From Hysterangium stoloniferum (Eukaryota > Basidiomycota > Agaricomycetes > Hysterangiales > Hysterangiaceae): a stretch of DNA of 64,000 bases. Positions within the stretch are counted from its first letter, which is position 1. Each line of letters opens with the position of its first letter. Below the pieces are notes generated by a model, which saw nothing but the letters and a program-made list of their open reading frames with translations, was not told the origin of the DNA and did not search any database. The position numbers and the translations under genes were made by a program. Positions 11,179 to 23,884 of the stretch are shown here, one piece after another. The DNA is taken from the NCBI GenBank assembly GCA_015178975.1, contig WHVD01000105.1:1-64000 (forward strand), written 5' to 3'.

Positions 11179-12052
11179 AAGCAGCAAAGACACGGGATGT
11201 CTTGAAGAAGACGAAGCATCAGTAAGTTGGTATTTGATCCGGGTCGCGCACGTAAGGAAGTCCCCGTGATCTAGAATGTGCCCGGATATGATGTAGCGTG
11301 TAAGGCTGTCGGTATCAGCCTCACTCGGTCAACACGGACAGGACTAAGTTTTCTTTATTTTTACATCTCAGTAGGATACAAGGTGAATGCGAGGTTCCCT
11401 AGGGAAGAGTGGGGAAAGGATTAATGGTCAAGGAGAAGATATTCTATCACTATAAGATATGGGGTTTTTATATAGAGTCAAGGTGAATGGGGTGGAAGAA
11501 CAAGGAACCGCATGATCAGGCACAGGGGTGCTACTTAACAATAAAGTGGCGGATCAATGAGTGGCTGATGGGAGAGGTTGGTGATGATGACCGCATGATA
11601 AGGCACAAGGGTGCTACCAAATGGCAGAACAATGAGTGGTTGATGGGAGAGGTTGGTGATGACGTATGTGGTAAGGTGGCCAGGCTTACATAGCGTCTGG
11701 AACAGCCTGGAGTATCCCAGAGAGCCGTTCTTCCTCCCAGCGCTTAACCATTTTAGTGATGAGTCTTCAATTGGTATAAGTCGTTTCTTACATTTAAATG
11801 GAAACCTCTTTGTGCGCCCGGATGGCGTTATGCTCATATTTCCACACACAAGCAACACAGTGAGACATCCAGTGGCCATTTTCCGGGTGAGTGCGGTCGG
11901 CCGCATCCGAGCACCTTTTGACATCTCGCACAGATAATTTCACGATTCCTGGTGATTCATAGTTGTCATCATTATTTATCTAAGGTTATTAGGCCTCCTC
12001 ACGTGGGGTTCAAGTAGCTATACTCCAAGTTGGGCCAGCGACTCCCTAATTG
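11165..12052 (+). repeat. EWL unit D module, plus orientation, second part (interrupted by a solo LTR)
   Basis: Resumes at GGACACGGGATGTC blocks (about 11188) and continues on both sides of the LTR at 11299-11690 to the CTAATTGACACAGATATA end. At 12053 it joins minus-strand EWL gene sequence, so this is an inversion or recombination junction. Confidence 0.7.
11299..11690 (+). repeat. Solo LTR, TGTAAGGCTG family (392 bp), TSD TAGCG
   Basis: Ends TGTAAGG...GGCTTACA and is flanked by the 5-bp duplication TAGCG (11294-11298 and 11691-11695). A relative lies in reverse at 51704-52015. This copy is 80 bp longer because an internal block beginning GCATGAT (about 11511 and 11593) is tandemly duplicated. 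Confidence 0.88.
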
Positions 12053-13275
12053 ACACAGATATAGAGGCGATCACGGAAAGGAAGGAAAGTACAATGTCAT
12101 TTACAAAATTTAGGCAGCTACTGCAAATTTGATCGTTGATTGAGTGGCGCATTGTGTCACAATGTGGACGAAGATGAGTGAGCATGGCGATTATATCGAG
12201 GTTGCGCACTGTCGTACATGCGGATTTGATGTCGGAAGGTCCAGCTATCATGTTGAGAGTCACCTCAATGAGTGTCTCGCTTGACAAGAAACCATATTAA
12301 TCTGGTTTAGATGATCCGTGACAAGCGTGCTGTCGTCGAAGAATGTGTCTAGGGCCCAGATATCATGCCACAGTGAAAGTGACCTGTCTTCATCGATCTG
12401 ACGTGTAAATGACGCTATATGGATGTTTATGTCGTCCACTATAGCCTTCAATACATCACCGGAAATATCTCGAAACCACGCATCTTGGTGCATGCAACGC
12501 ACGAGAAGCTGTATAACAGATTCATACTAGCAAAGTTGGTGTGAGTAATATGGTCTATTGTGGTTTTGGTGGGCAGGATGAAATGATGTGATGTCGTTAC
12601 GCACGGTTGTACCCATAATTCAATGCAACCTCTGAGCTCCTCTACAGACAGTTGACAGACGTAGCAGATGTTTTCGACAAGATACCCAAGTCGTCGAGGT
12701 GCAAGGGAGAATTGCATGGGGATGATATATATCCGACGATTTGTAGAATAAATGTCGACGCAACCTCATCCAGGTTGGTGTGTAAAGGTGATTTTATTAA
12801 AAATAGTATGAGTTGACTCTATTGCAATACACAATATACAAGGGTTTAATAAGCTTGTAATAAAAGTATTTGTTTCTCAATATCTTGTGTCAGTTAGTGT
12901 AGCACCTCCTGACTATATAGGTTGGATGCTCTGGGAGGTGTATAGTGGTTCTGACACACATTAACCTCCAAAAGCATGGTCCACAATTAGCATCTTCATA
13001 TGAAAAGTTGCAATAATTGGTGGACTCCCCCTATAAAAAGGTGTGTTTCATCATCAAATTTAACAGATTTGATGAGACCATAGTAAAGCGATGACGTAAT
13101 TCCAGTTGATGGCCGATCTCAATTTCCCCATCGAGCGCCGGGACACCGGTAGAAGGCCGCAGCCAAATATACCACACGCTTCGCAGTGTGACCTTCGTTC
13201 CTCCGCCGTATACCACTTGAATGGAACCCCTTTCAGACCACGAACGCATCTCGAATTCGACGCGGGCACCTTGGT
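12053..13275 (-). pseudogene. EWL family copy 3, exons C to C-terminus, split by a solo LTR
   Basis: Minus-strand sequence matches exon C (EFEMRSWSERG... down to 13070, resuming below 12794), exon D (MHQDAWFRDISGDVLKAIVDD at about 12502) and the C-terminal segment (RNLDIIAMLTHLRPHC at about 12220, then FLSVIASI). Exons A and B are missing. The copia-type solo LTR at 12795-13065 sits inside exon C. The frame shifts between 12700 and 12500. Confidence 0.75.
12795..13065. repeat. Solo copia-type LTR, TATTAAAAATAG family (271 bp), TSD GATTT
   Basis: Runs from TATTAAAAATAGTATGAGTTG to ATCAAATTTAACA and is flanked by GATTT (12790-12794 and 13066-13070). Other EWL copies read straight through this position, which proves the insertion. 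The start TATTA for the usual TGTTG fits G-to-A decay. A second copy is at 36723-36991. Confidence 0.9.
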
Positions 13276-13560
13276 ATGATCGTACTTTGTCATGATTATG
13301 CTCCTCGTTTCCCTCCCTGGACATTGAAGGTTCATGATGCGAACAGGATATGTAATATCTTGCCGCGTGTTATCATTGTATTTTCATTTTTCTATCGCCC
13401 TAGTGTGTTAATATATTGTGTAAAGTGTATATATTTTAATGCTTTTAAGCTTGCTTGTGTGTGTGGATTAGTCCATCATTGCATTCATTGTTATATGCAA
13501 GTTCAGAAGTTGACAGCTGGGTATCTCACTTGACGTGCCTTACCCGCATTTTATAGCACC
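13276..13560 (-). repeat. EWL D module, distal end, minus orientation
   Basis: Begins with the TTTGTCATGATTATGCTCCTCG end also seen at about 15935 and 20824, then the ATGCAAGTTCAGAAGTTGACAG block. At about 13560 it switches to plus-strand family sequence, an inverted join. Confidence 0.65.
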
Positions 13561-14915
13561 TTTGACGGGTGTGTCGGTTTCTCTCTAATCCGCACGCCAC
13601 ATCAGTGTTGAAGAATAATGGCTGGCGTGTCGAACGCCTTGATCCATGATACAGGCACGACATATAATTATTTCTTTGGATAATGGCAACACATCTTATC
13701 AAAACCAGGAGGATAGACAGTGCTCTTACTCCCTACTCGAATCTTTTTGTAACCGGATTTAAAAGTTGTGTAACCCTACATAGTGTGGGTAATTGATAGC
13801 GCATACATTCACTTTTTAGCATCGTCAGGTTTTTCGTAGCTCCTCGTTCATTCCAAACACATGTAAAATAATATTCGCGAGGCTTAGCGGTGGCTAGAAT
13901 CGCCCAGGATTTATGAAAGACAACGAGTCCACATAGAATAAGGCCATTGAAGGGAACCAAAGAACACCCGCAACAATCACTCACTAATCCATGGCCACGT
14001 GTATCTCGGTCAGACTCATCTAACCTTCAAAGGCCATATTCAATCTCCGGATCGGGTATCACGAGGCACAAAACTCGGGTCTTTAGACCATACAGGGACC
14101 GTGTTAGGCGGATTCCATCAAGTATTTCTCTCCATTGGAAACCTGGACCCGACGTGGGAGCGCATTGTTCCCATGGGATCCGACTTGGAACAAACGATAG
14201 TCGTAAATATTGCAGAGAAGGTCAAACGAGCACCTCGAGTCACTTTGAGACCGGTGTAATGTATAACTGATGCCCGGGATACAGGAGAAGTGCGATAAAT
14301 CTAGATGCCATGAGCACAGGTCGAAAACGGTTCTTCATCAGATATAACAAAGCCTGCCGGGTGACACACCGTTATATGTCCAATATCCTATGTGCGCGGC
14401 TTCAACATCTTTGATCACAAGTGTAGTTGATTGGTTGTCCGAAATTTCGTGAGGGACGGAAATGAAGCGAAAGAAGCACCACGGACACGGGATATTTTGA
14501 AGAAGACGAAGCATCTGTAAATTGGTATTCGATCCGGACGGTTCAAGCAGGGAGGTCCCGGCAATTTACAATGCCTTGGAGCATCCCAGATAGCCGGACT
14601 TCCTCACAGCGCTTACAACCATTTTACTCGTGAGTTTTCAATTTGACCAACTCATTGATAAACACTTTCCTTAAGCGGAACATTTTTGAGCACCTGCCGG
14701 CATTCGTGTTCCGAGTACGGCAAACAAGGACCAGTGTGAGAGATGTTGTCGCCATTTTCCGGGAGAATACGCTCCTCGGCCTCCGAACTCCTTTTGCCAT
14801 CTCTCACCGACCATTGCACGATTCTTGGCGATTCAGAGGTCTCGGGATTATCTCTCTAAAGGTTTTAAGCCTCATCAGGCGGGATTCAAGTGACCATTCT
14901 CAAGTTATCATTACC
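13561..14915 (+). repeat. EWL C-terminal tip plus D module, plus orientation
   Basis: Opens with a decayed copy of the last exon tip (GGGTGTGTCGGTTTC near 13566) and continues through about 1.3 kb of D module in sense orientation: CCAGGAGGATAGACAG at about 13707, CCCATGGGATCCGACTTGG at about 14172 and GGGATATTTTGAAGAAGACG at about 14489. It ends with CATCAGGCGGGATTCAAGTG. No conserved frame. Confidence 0.65.
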
Positions 14916-15924
14916 GGAGGCATAAGGTTCATAGCATGAAGTTTTTCTACCACTGTCACTCTGGGTGCTGGTTTTGTGGCATCATATCTCATGCCGCAGA
15001 CTTTTTTTCCACACTTCTCCGCTCGGAGCCTTATGCTTTCCGACGAGCCTTTCCCTTGTTAGCTGACGCAAAATACTTCACTCAGAAGGCGGGTGCAATA
15101 ATAGTTCGCCATCCATTACTCGGCGGCATTAAAAATATCGTGAAAAATATCTGCAATGTCACAATGCCACTATATTTGTCCAGGCGGTATTCGTATATTT
15201 GGGCTTATTTTCATATGAAATGAATGAAATTTGATTGCTTTGATGTGTTTTTCTCAGCCGTAATGTTATTTATGGAGTTGAAGGCCATCGTCGGACTCAA
15301 TCGTGCACTCTGTCCCGATCGTAGTTTAATTGAGAGGTTGTCGCTAAAAAAAAGCATGTGAGGCCGACCCCGTAACTGATTCCTACCCCAGGCAGTATCA
15401 AAATGGAGATTTGGTGAGAACATAAAGTAACAACAAAGGTCGCTAATATCTTTGCAGCGTCTCACCAGTGTCTTATAATCTTTGGTGACCGCCCATTCCA
15501 CCTCCACCCCCTCCTCATGTGAGGATTGTAACCACAAGCGGACATTCCTCGGCTCTTGCTCCCAATAACCATCCTATGGCAGCACGTAAGAACAGGTGCA
15601 ATTCAAAGCCATCTTCAAAACTGCTTAGGAATAGCATTAGCGAGCCCTCGTGTTCAGCCAGCCTCAAGATCCTGACTTCTACCCACGATCAAAAGCTGTG
15701 GCCCGCCCTCACCAGCACAATGAAAATACATGACCTTCACCCTTCCTTCCTCCCCCGCTCTTTTTCACTTAAACCCGCCGAGCAGGAGTCCTATCGACGG
15801 AAGCGTCGCTAGTCCAAAGTCGCAATCACTCCTCCGCTTCCTCTCTTTCCAGCTTGAGTTGGAGTCCTCTGTCTTTTCCCAGCCACCTGGATACCTATCG
15901 TGACGGGAATATTGATATTATTGA
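14916..15924. other. Unassigned spacer, no gene recognised
   Basis: About 1 kb that does not match the EWL modules. Short frames of up to 108 codons exist on both strands (such as 15211-15537 minus) but none has recognisable composition or domain. It may be unique sequence or a very old repeat. Confidence 0.4.
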
Positions 15925-18141
15925 ATTTTGTCATGATTATACTTCTCATTTCCCTTCCTGGACCTCCAAGGTTCATGATCCGAACAGCATATGTAATATC
16001 CTGCCCGCCTGATTTATTGTTGTATTGTCATTTTTTATCGCCCTAGTTTTTCAATATATATTGTGTAAAGTGGATATACTTTTATACTTTGAAGCTTGGG
16101 TGGTTTTTGCGTATTAGTGCATAATTACATAGATTATTATATGCAAGTTCAGAAGTTGACACCGGGTACCTCGCCTGACGTGCCTGACCCGCATGTTATA
16201 TCTATATCTTTGTCAATGAAAGAGTGGCTGGTGGTCTCACCTGGAGTATAGTCACTTGAAACTGACCTGAGGAGGCCTTTAGATAGATAATGATTAAAAC
16301 GCTGAATCGCCAGGAATCGTGCAATGTTCGGTGAGAGATGGGAAGAGGTGCTCGGACGGCGAGCACCTCCCCTCAATAATGGCGACCTGATGTCTCATTC
16401 TGTTGCTTCTTTGTGGCAATAGGAGCACAAAGCCAGGCTGCTCAAAGCGGTTCCGTTTAAATAAAAGAAAAGACTTGTTCGAATTGAAAACTCATCACTA
16501 CAATGGTTTTAAGCGCGAGGAGGAAGACTGCTCCAGACGCTACACCGTGTCCAGGCGCGCATTCTAGATTACGGGGACTTCCTTCCGCCCGGATCAAATA
16601 CCACTTGACTGATGCTTCGTCTTCTTCAAGACATCCCGTGTCCTTGGTGCTTCTTCCTCTTCATTTTCCTCCCTCAAGCCGTAGTCATAGAATATCAGTC
16701 ATAGACATGTGTGCCACCCGGTACGCCTTTTTATGTCTAATTTAGACCCATTTCCTATCAAGTGGTCATGGCCTCTGGCTTTCTCACACTTCTCATGTAT
16801 TGCTAAGCATCAGTATACACTATACCGGTCTCAAAAGTGCCTTGAGGTGCTCGTGTGACCTTCTTTGCAATAGTCTAAATGGTCCTTTTCCTCAAGTCGG
16901 ATCCCATGGGAGCGCCACGCTCCAGCATCCGGTCAAGGTTTCGGATGGGGCGAAATACTGAATGTAATGTGCCCAACGCCATCGCTGTACGTTTCAAAGG
17001 CCCATTTTCTCATTCCAGAGTTTGTTTGGAGATTAAGTGAATCTGACAGAGATAACCGTCCGCATGTATTGGTGGATTGCCGGTGTTGTTTGCTGCTCTT
17101 CAATAACTTGCTTCATGCTATCCCCACTAACTGCCAGGCTTCTTCCTTTGAAATGTCCGAGTGGTATAAATATTTTAAGTGATTCTCGTTGAGAAATCGG
17201 ATGTGATTCTTGCCACTACTAAGGCCCCCCAATATATGCAATGTGGGCATAGCATCGACGAGAACCTGGCAAGGACACAAGGGCGGTTGGGAGTGACTAT
17301 ATGCGCTCTTGAATTCGCTCTAACTATGTAGCTGTTCATAAATTAGGAATATTGCCAAAAGGGGAGTTAACTAAAGAGTAATAGTACTATCCTTCCTTTG
17401 GTTCGCATAAGGTGTCTGTGCTCTCCAAGAGAAGAGGTGATATAACATGCAGAATGGATGGAACAGCAGGCTGTTTATCTCTCATTTCGAACCGTTTGTT
17501 ATCGAGTGGTCATGGCAACTAGATTGTTCTGACATCTCCTACATCGCTAACCATCAGCTATACATTATATCGGATATCGGTCTCAAAAGGGTCTCGGGGT
17601 GCTCGTTTGACCTTCTTTGCATTATTCGCGATTGTCGTTTTTTTTTTTTTGAAGTCGGATCCAATGGGAGTGAGGGACTCCATCATGGTGTCAAGGTTTC
17701 GAATGGAGAGACATAGTTTGTGGAATCTTCTCAACGCCATCCCTGAACGCTTTCAAGGCCACTCCTTTCAGTCTAGATTTTTGTGTCTCATGATGGCCAA
17801 TCAGGAGATTGAGCATATATTTGAAATATTAGATTAATTTGACCGAGATAACACACTTCTTTCTTTGACACCTTCGAGTGGTATTCTATTTGAGGTGATT
17901 CTCGTTGATATGTCAGATGTGATTATAACCACTACCAAGGCCGACGAATATATCCAACGTGTACATAGCATCAACGAGAAGCTGCCAAGCACACAAAGGC
18001 GGAAATGGGTGACTATATGCGCTCTTGAAATAGCTCAAACTATGTCGCTTTACATAAATTAGAACTATTTATCAAAGACGAGAGTAATATGACTATTCCT
18101 CCTCTTGGTTCGGATAATGTGTCAGTGTTATCCAAGAGAAA
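15925..18141 (-). repeat. EWL D module, full length plus partial duplicate, minus orientation
   Basis: The most complete D module: distal end at GAATTTTGTCATGATTATAC (about 15932), then TGCAAGTTCAGAAGTTGACA at about 16142, GGTTTTAAGCGCGAGGAGG at about 16505 and CCAATATATGCAATGTGGGC at about 17230. At about 17470, right after the ATGGAACAG block that should lead into the gene, it jumps back and repeats the proximal ~650 bp of D (17470-18141) before the gene of copy 4. This is a partial tandem duplication. Confidence 0.75.
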
Positions 18142-20111
18142 TTATGATATATCGGACGGAATGTATGGAGCAGGAGAATAGGCAGGCCAGCCATAATCCT
18201 CCAACACTGATCTGGAGTCTAAGTTAGATGTTACGCACACACCGGTGAAAGGTGTGGCAATGACAGAAAGTAAGGAGTGAGCCGCAAAGTTTAATTGTTC
18301 AAGGGAGGCACCGAGGTATTGAGCGCTGGTTGAACCACGCATCGCCTCACAAAGTGGAAGAAGGCGAGTGATAATGGGGATTATATTGAGGCTGAGCATT
18401 GTGGTACACGAGGAATCGATGTCGGAAGATGCAGCTATCAGCTTCAGAGTAACCTCAATTAGTCCCCCGCCTGACGAGAAAAGCCAGTAATTTGAACTCG
18501 GTCTTGTCAGAATCAGACTGGGATGATATTTTCAAGGGCGAATATTAGATGATGCTGGTAGGTAAAACACTCTCAACATACCGTAGGAGGGGCTCAATTA
18601 GCCAAGGGACAACATTCAGTTGTTTGATATGATGCGTGCGAAGCGTGCTGTCGTCGAAGAAGCTGTTCAGAGCCAAGATACGATGCAACAATGAATATGC
18701 TGTGTCGTCATCCATCATAAGAGTCAAGGACGCTATATGGTGGTTTGTGTCATCCACTATAACCTTCAATACATCTCCAGCAATATCTTGAAACCAATCA
18801 TCTTCGTGGATGCAAGACACGAGAACTTTATAGGACATGCCTGCAAGGAACGTCGGTGGGGGTAATTCTGGTCTGTTGTAGTTTTGGTGGGAAGGATGAA
18901 ATGATGTGATGTCGGGACGCACGGTTTCAACCAGAATTCAATGCAACCTCTGATCCCAGTGAGCTCCACTGCAGACAGTTGACGCACGTGGGAGATGTGG
19001 TCCACGATATACCCAAGGTCACTGAAGAGGAAACTTGGAGAAGGAAAGGATGATGAATGATATTCGGCGATTTGTACAATGAATGTGGACGCAGCCTCAT
19101 CCACGTTGGTGTGTAGTGGTGATCTGATGACAGCCTTGTAAAGGAAAGACGTAATTGAAGTTGATCGCCGATCTACATCTGACCATAGAGCGCCTGGACA
19201 CCAGAGGAAGGCCGAAGCCAAATCAGTCATAAGCTTGGCAGTATGAACTCCGTTTCTCCGCTGTATACCACTTGAATAACACATCCGGTGTAAGAACGTC
19301 CACTCCCGTAAGACCACAGACGCCTGTTGTCTAATTCGAAGGGGATAGGTGGGTCTAAAAAGGCGTGAGTATGTTGAGTAATCAATGGTTGACGCGGTTG
19401 TATCCCTACTTCATCAAATCGATGGTCTCTTGAATTACCATTCCCAGTCTTGGAAGAGTGAGAAACTTGTCTAGACACTTGTTAAAGGGCTTGTTGCTTC
19501 CATATCCACGGGCTATTCCCCCGTATATCATCAACTTTGCCATCAGCGAAGTTCTCTGTGCGCTGTGAAGCACGCCCATCCCAATCCTGTCCATGACAAT
19601 ACCTAGGTAATACCCGGGACTAATTTCAACACTTGAAGACGAGCTATCAGCCAGTGAAACTACTCCCCAGTTGATGTTATTATGACTGCGATATGGACTC
19701 ATGTTCGATGTCGTGTTGGTGGATCTACCTCGCATTTTAATAATAGTCGGTGGGTCTTGACAATGTGCCTCTCCTAGGGACTAAAAGCGTCCAGTTTGTC
19801 AACAGTGTACACCAAAGGCTATTATATTTTGCGCACCCATTCCTCAACCCAAATTTCCACATCTTCTTCAGACAGTGGTATATGCTCGCCGTCTTCGGGA
19901 CCTCGATAACACACACCATGCCCATCTTCGATACAGTTCCATCGGTCTCGAAGCTTTCCCCGGAATCTTTCCCTTCTCACCGCGTCAAATCTCTATTCCC
20001 GTTCTTCTGCGCTCAATGCAGTTGGGGTTGTAGCCGATGAACTTCTTGTAGGAGGCTTTCAGCCCGTACGACATCGTTGCTGCTCAGAGTCCTCTCGTTT
20101 GAAGTCGCCAT
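18142..20111 (-). pseudogene. EWL family copy 4, near full length
   Basis: The start codon is at 20111. Exon A is frameshifted; its core is CIEDGHGVCYRGPEDGEHIP, with Asp at the first usual His. Exon B spans about 19735-19410 (PGYYLGIVMDRIGMGVL, a divergent subfamily). Exon C spans about 19330-18990 and exon D about 18850-18545 (HEDDWFQDIAGDVLKVIVDD). The C-terminal segment ends at 18142. Exons C and D are long and open while exon A is broken. The copy belongs to the DSSSSSVEISPGYYLG subfamily shared with copies 5 and 13. Confidence 0.8.
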
Positions 20112-20808
20112 TGCTGGGTAGCAGGTGGTTGTGATACCGGAGGGGGATGCTGCGCTTTTAAGTTACAGTTATCAAGGGAATGAATTTCAAAGTATCGCAT
20201 TGTGGCGGTGCTTTGTACAGGATACTCAGCTATTCATCCCTTCCTTTTACACAACTTCAAGCCTTAACCTCCTTCATTTATACATGCTCCAGGATTGTCT
20301 CAAGTTCTCTCACTATGGTATACACCAATTCCTTGGCCTTCAACAGGTTGTCTACGGCAGAGAGCAGTGATGGCAGTCAAGAATAGTTCGATGAACCTTC
20401 ACCGCATAATGTGGGAACTTCCGACTTCTCAAGCGTTAGAGTTTTGGGAATTAATCTCTTACGTTAGTTGAGAAGTGAAATGTCAATTGATAAAATATGT
20501 AAATGCAGTGGATGCTATCCATGACAGCGCTTCTCAGGTAGAGCCCCGCCACTCCGGCTATATTTAGCGGAAGCATCCGCTTCGTGTTCAATTCTTTCAG
20601 ACTTCCAACGAACATCCCATTTTAATAATTCTTTACTTGGGCTAATTGGCGTAGAAAGTAAATATGCCTGTTTGTGGCGAGTCCGTCAGATTTTCATTAA
20701 CAAATTGTGCATGTAATCTATATTCAGTCAGAATTAAATAACGCTAGAATTAGTATTACCCGGTCCTTGTGAGCGGAGTAATGGGGAACCCCTTATGATT
20801 GAATGGTA
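20112..20808 (-). repeat. EWL U module, copy 4
   Basis: Conserved upstream block from the start codon to the GGACCGGGTAATACTAATTC end (minus strand). It contains CTCAAGTTCTCTCACTATGG (about 20299) and GTCAATTGATAAAATATGTA (about 20481). At about 20808 it abuts the distal end of the next D module, giving a direct head-to-tail join between two units. Confidence 0.75.
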
Positions 20809-22330
20809 TCATGGTTTTGCTCCTCATTTCCCGTCCTGGACCTGCAAGGTTCATGATCAAAACAGCATATGTAATATCCTACTCGTGTGACTTATCGTGC
20901 TATTTTATATTTCTATCACCCTATTTTTGTTAATATATTGTGTAAACAGGACATATTTAATGCTTTGAAACTTGCCGATGTATGTGTATTAGTACATAAT
21001 TAACTTTATTATTATATGCAAGTTCAGAAGTTGACAGCTAGGTATCTCACTTGACGTGCCTAACTAGCATTTTATGTATCTTTGTCAATTCAAGAGTGGC
21101 TGGTGGCCTAACGTGGGGTATAGTCACTTTAATCCCACGCGATGAGGCCAAAAAACCTAGATACATACTAACGAAAACTCTGAATCGCCAGGAATCGTTC
21201 AAAGTTGGGTGAGAGATGGCAAAACGTGCTCCGGCGCCGAGGACCGTATTCACCTGGATAATGACGACATTATGTCTCATTAAGTTGCTTGTTTGTGGTA
21301 ATAGCAGCACCAATCCAGCCAGGTGCTCAAAAGGGATCCGTTTAAATCAAAGAAAAGACTTGTTCAAATTGAGAACTCATCACTACAATGGTTTCAGGCG
21401 CTCGGAGGAAGAACGGCTATCTGGGATGCTCCAGGCTGTTCCAGACGGTACACCATGTCCAGGCGCGCATTCTAGATTACGGGGCCTTCCTTCCTTCCGT
21501 GAGCAGCCCGAATCAAATACCAATTTACTGATACTTCGTCTTCTTCAAGACATCCCGTGTCCCTGGGGCTTCTTCCTCTTCATTTTCCTCCTTCAAGCAG
21601 CGGTCACAGAATATTGGGGATATACAGGTGTGTCATTCGATAGGCTTACTATACCAAATTTACCCCCGTTGGCTATCAAGTGGTTATGGCCTCTGGGTTC
21701 CTCGCATATCGCTACGCATCAGTTATACCTTATAGCGCTCTCACAAGTGCCTTTGGATGCTCGTTGACCTTTTTTGCAATATTCGCCTTGTCCTTATCCT
21801 CAAATCTGATCGCATGGGAGCGAGGCGGTCCAGCATCGAGGGGAGGTTTCGAATGGAGGGAAATACTTAATAGAACGCGCCCAACGCAGTCGCTGTACGT
21901 TTTAAAGGCTCCTCCTTGCAATCCAGAGGTTGTGCCCCACGATAGCCAATCAGGAGATTGAACATAGATTTTGAATATTAGGTGAATATGACCGAGATAA
22001 CCGTCTGCATGGATTAGTGAGTTGTGGGTGTTGTTTGCTGCTATTCAGTGACTGGCTTCATGCTATCCCAACTAACTGATACGCTGCTATCTGCGAAACT
22101 TCCGAGGGTGATATCAATGTGCGGATAGCATCAACGAGAAGCTTCCAGGCACACAAAGGCGGTCAAAAGTGACCATATGCACTGTATGTAGCTTTACATA
22201 AATGAGAAATATCGCCACAGGGCGAGTGAAGGAAAGAGTAATAATACTATCCTTCCTCCTGGTTCGGATAGTGTATCAGTGCTATCCAAGAGACATTATG
22301 CGTGCGGAATGGATGGACCAAGGGCATTAA
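20809..22330 (-). repeat. EWL D module, copy 5, minus orientation
   Basis: Complete D module of about 1.5 kb from ATCATGGTTTTGCTCCTC to the ATGGATGGACCAAGG junction. A 183-codon plus-strand frame lies at 21216-21767, but other D copies break it with stops and indels, so I do not call it a gene. Confidence 0.75.
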
Positions 22331-23884
22331 CACGCTAGTCATGGTCCTCCAACACTAATATGGATGTTGGATGGGATGGTACAGACAGACCGGTGAAAGG
22401 TGTGGCGATGACACAAAGGAAGGAATGAGCCGCGACAGTTACTCGTTCAAGGGAAGCACCGAGGTTTTGATCGGTGATTGAGCCGCGCATTGCGTCACAA
22501 AGTGGAAGAAGACGGGCGAGAATGGGGATGATATTGAGGTTGCACACTGTGGTACACGCGGAATTGATGTCGTAAGATGCAGCTATTAGCTTCAGGTGAC
22601 CTCGATTAGTCGTTTGCCTAACCACAGGCCCCACGAATTTGGACACATGTGTGTCAGAATCAGACTGGTAGGATATTGTGATGGGGAGGATATGAGATGA
22701 TGCTGGAAGGTAAAACAATATCAACACACCTTAGGAGGGGCTCATTGAGCGAGGAAACCACATTCAGCTGGTTGATATGATCCAAGAGGAGTGTGCTGTC
22801 ATCGAAAAATATTTCTAGGGAAAATATATCGCGCCACAGTGAATGTGACGTGTTCTCATCGATGTGAAATGTCAAGGACGCTATATCTAGGTTTATGTCG
22901 TCCACTACAACTCTCAATACATCACCAGCAATAGGTCGAAACCAGGTATCTTGGTGGATGCAGCACACGAGAAGCTGTATCAGAGATTCATAGAAGGAAA
23001 GTCGGTGTGAGTAATTTTGTCTGTTGTGGTTTTGGTGAGCAGGACAAAAGGATGTGATGTTGGGACGCACGGTTGTACCCAGAATTCAATGAAGCCTCTG
23101 ATCGCAGTGAGCTCCACTACAGACAGTTGACGCACGTGACAAGTCATGTTCACGATAACCGCAAGGTGCTTAAGGAGGAAGGGAGGTGTATTGGATGACA
23201 AATATCGGGCGATTTGAAGAATAAATGTCGATGCAACCTCATTAACGTTCGTGTGTAGTGGTGATTTTATGACAGCATTCTAAAGTGAAGACGTAATAGA
23301 AGCTGATCGCCGATCTACATCCGACGATCGAGCGCCGGGACGCCAGAGGAAGGCCGAACCCAAAGATGCTATCAGTTTGTCAGTGTATCCTCCCTTCCTC
23401 CGCTGTATGACACTTGAACTATAGAACCCCCCTATACCACTTCCTGTTGTCGAATTCGGAGTGGGTATATAGGTCTACATGCATTGACTAAGTATGTTCG
23501 GTGTTTAATCATTGCCATGTTGTGGCCCTACCTCATCAAATCAATGCTCTCTTGAATACTATTCCCAGTCTTTTCAGCGTAATATACCTTTGTAGAAGCT
23601 TGTTAAAGCCCTTGTCGTCTCCGTATCCACGCGCCATTCGCTTGTATAGCGTCAACTTTGCCATCAGCAAAACCTTCTTTGCGTTGAGCAGCACTTTTAT
23701 TCCAATCCTTTCCAAACCGACTCCTAAGAAATATCCTGGAGCAATTTCAATACTTGAAGATGAGCTCTCAGGAAGTGAGCCCCCTCCCCAGTCGATATTA
23801 TGGCTCTGATATGCACCGAGATTTGATTTCTCAGTTCTTGAGCGTTGGATTTCAGGCCAATCCAGCTTTCCCATCATTTCAGAC
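22331..23884 (-). pseudogene. EWL family copy 5, exons B to C-terminus
   Basis: The C-terminal segment ends with SILVLEDHD at 22335. Exon D spans about 23000-22660 (HQDTWFRPIAGDVLRVVVDD), exon C about 23480-23090 and exon B 23877-23536 (PGYFLGVGLERIGIKVLL). Exon A is absent: U-module sequence follows exon B directly, so about 400 bp including the start codon are deleted. Confidence 0.8.

Noticed and set aside
13735-13790. Apparent gypsy LTR end (TTGTAACCGG...) similar to 5620-5638
   Set aside because: Alignment with other copies shows it is ordinary D-module sequence; the similarity is about ten bases and probably chance.
21216-21767. 183-codon plus-strand frame in a D module
   Set aside because: Corresponding positions in the D modules at 6000, 16500 and 44220 are interrupted and do not conserve the peptide, so it is chance openness of a repeat.
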